From: Sanderia malayensis
Taxonomy: Eukaryota; Cnidaria; Scyphozoa; Semaeostomeae; Pelagiidae
Direction: 5' to 3'
Assembly: GCA_013076295.1 (NCBI GenBank)
Contig: RQOL01000861.1
Coordinates: 2,418,001-2,482,000 of the forward strand
Length of the DNA stretch: 64,000 nucleotides
Part shown: piece after piece, positions 62,678 to 64,000 of the stretch
How positions within the stretch are numbered: the stretch's first letter is position 1
Layout: each line of letters begins with the position of its first letter
Position numbers and translations under genes: made by a program
Notes under the pieces: model-generated
What the model saw: only the letters and a program-made list of their open reading frames with translations
What the model was told of the DNA's origin: nothing
Database searches by the model: none

Positions 62678-63424
62678 CAGAAGAAAAATGATAATGATGC
62701 TAGTTCATAAATTCAAAAAAATTGCTAACTAATTTATTTTGAAATTCACATGCATCCGAAATCATCTAGCTAGGAGAAGAAAGGCCAAGTGGCGTAGCCA
62801 GTTCGTAGCCAACTTGTAGACGACTAGTAAACACACGTCACATTATTCAACATCATACAAAGACATAAACATTGCTTGCTTGTCAAAACTTGGGTCCAGC
62901 TAGCAGACATGGCGGCTTTAAATTATATTATTAAAGGTGGATGTTCATGCTTGCAGGAAATTGTTTACAAGAAGCAAAGATTGTGTCCGCCTTCGCTTGA
63001 GAGTCAATCAAACTGCCGTGATCTACCATGGAACTAAAAAATTAATTCTGTTAGTTGAATTCGCAAGAATAAAACGAAGCAAGAAGCTGTTTATTTGACT
63101 GTAGATTAAATTCTTTTTGAAACGTTATCTTTTTCATTGTTTTTTGTCTTAATTTCTGTTGAGGAAATAACAGTGGAATAAAGTAACATGATTTCCTGCA
63201 TGTTGCTGTACAACTGAGATATTTCCTTTGGAGTTTAAGCTTCGACAATTTGGTGAAATTCAGGTTAACAAATTAGCTTTTAGAATGTTTGTTTTTCTCA
63301 AGCAAAAGTAGGCTCTGCATCTGCACATGCATTTCGTACAAGCATTGAACAATGTCAACAATGAAATTATAAGAAAGGCTCTAATATGGTCATTTGCGTT
63401 GCATGTTTTCGCCAGCTCTTGCAC

Positions 63425-63510
63425 CCGTCCGAAGGGTCCGAAATTCGATCAAAAAGCACAAGTTACTGCGCAGCCGCAATCTAACCGTTAGCTACTGTGC
63501 AGGTGTATTA
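63425..63510 (-). repeat. Degenerate tRNA-like sequence
   Basis: On the minus strand GTAGCTAACGGTTA (A-box-like) is followed by GATCGAATTTC (weak B box). It resembles the tRNA-like pieces beside both satellite arrays, but no telomeric repeat is next to it. Confidence 0.4.
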
Positions 63511-64000
63511 CATACGTCGAGAATCTAGACTCATTGATTCATTCATGGGGAAATCTTTTGCATTCACTCTGTGTACGACAGAGCCTTGCAAACCAAGAAG
63601 TACGAGTGAGGCACAGGGACTCGATGTTATGAACATATTCAAACTCTTGGGTGGCCAAGGGTTTTGAATACCATAGACAAAGATTTATAATCCCAGTGTT
63701 TATATAGTTTAATGTTTTTTGGCACTGAAGCTCTTTTGTAGAGCCACTAGCCTTCGGCATAACGTGCGATAGTAAAAGCCCGACTTTCTAGCAAACCTCC
63801 AATGGATTTCAGTGGCTCCACCATGACGTTCGATACTGAGACTTCTTGTCAAGAAATTAAAGATACGTGAACAAAATAATACAAACGTGTTTGGTACTTG
63901 CGTATGCATAAATGATTATTATTATTAGCATTTTTCTTGGAATGGTTCTTGAACGATAAAACAAAACATCAACGCTTTTATAAAAATGATCTTAATGACG

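Larger units (their letters stand above)
61878..64000. other. Terminal intergenic region with repeats
   Basis: No recognised gene. The frame 61878-62099 continues upstream of the ectodomain gene start but lacks domain features. A tRNA-like piece lies at 63425-63510 and a foldback-arm relative at about 63525-63640. Confidence 0.4.

Overview
This is a 64-kb stretch of an AT-rich animal genome. The genes are split by short GT-AG introns, and the set is metazoan: a TGF-beta type I receptor kinase, an EML microtubule protein, supervillin, DAPP1, YLPM1, SNAPC2 and dihydrodiol dehydrogenase. Telomere-type CCCTAA repeats occur inside the window. Small introns and compact intergenic spaces would suit a non-vertebrate, perhaps early-branching, animal such as a sponge or cnidarian. 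That placement is inference only.

Layout. 1-1.14 kb: satellite array whose monomers carry CCCTAA tracts, in a higher-order repeat of about 531 bp. 2.48-3.73 kb (+): dihydrodiol dehydrogenase, four exons that join in frame. 3.82-4.57 kb (-): SNAPC2-like gene, tail-to-tail with it. 4.94-13.76 kb (+): a 22-exon gene for a PH-coiled coil-PDZ-coiled coil protein, head-to-head with SNAPC2. 14.32-20.07 kb (+): an ALK1/ALK2-like TGF-beta/BMP type I receptor. 20.7-21.85 kb: a foldback element with tRNA-like arms. 22.28-30.18 kb (-): EML-like gene with a tRNA-Phe gene in one intron. 31.59-33.88 kb (-): DAPP1-like SH2-PH adaptor. 35.68-42.80 kb (-): YLPM1-like nuclear kinase-fold protein; one intron holds a second telomere-repeat satellite array. 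43.74-58.42 kb (-): supervillin-like protein, about 2,900 residues. 61.45-61.88 kb (-): signal peptide plus half of a TGF-beta receptor ectodomain, with no kinase seen. The rest is intergenic DNA rich in small repeats.

The genes are not an operon or one pathway. Two themes recur: membrane/phosphoinositide signalling (PH-PDZ protein, DAPP1, TGF-beta receptor) and cytoskeleton (EML, supervillin). The most unusual material is (1) two diverged telomere-repeat satellite arrays, each bordered by a tRNA-like sequence; (2) the PH plus tamalin/CYTIP-like PDZ architecture ending in its own PDZ ligand; (3) Nab2/ZC3H14-type CCCH fingers inside a YLPM1 homologue; (4) the orphan receptor-ectodomain gene; (5) several perfect or near-perfect hairpin elements. 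Exon calls were made by eye from reading frames and splice signals; no database was searched.
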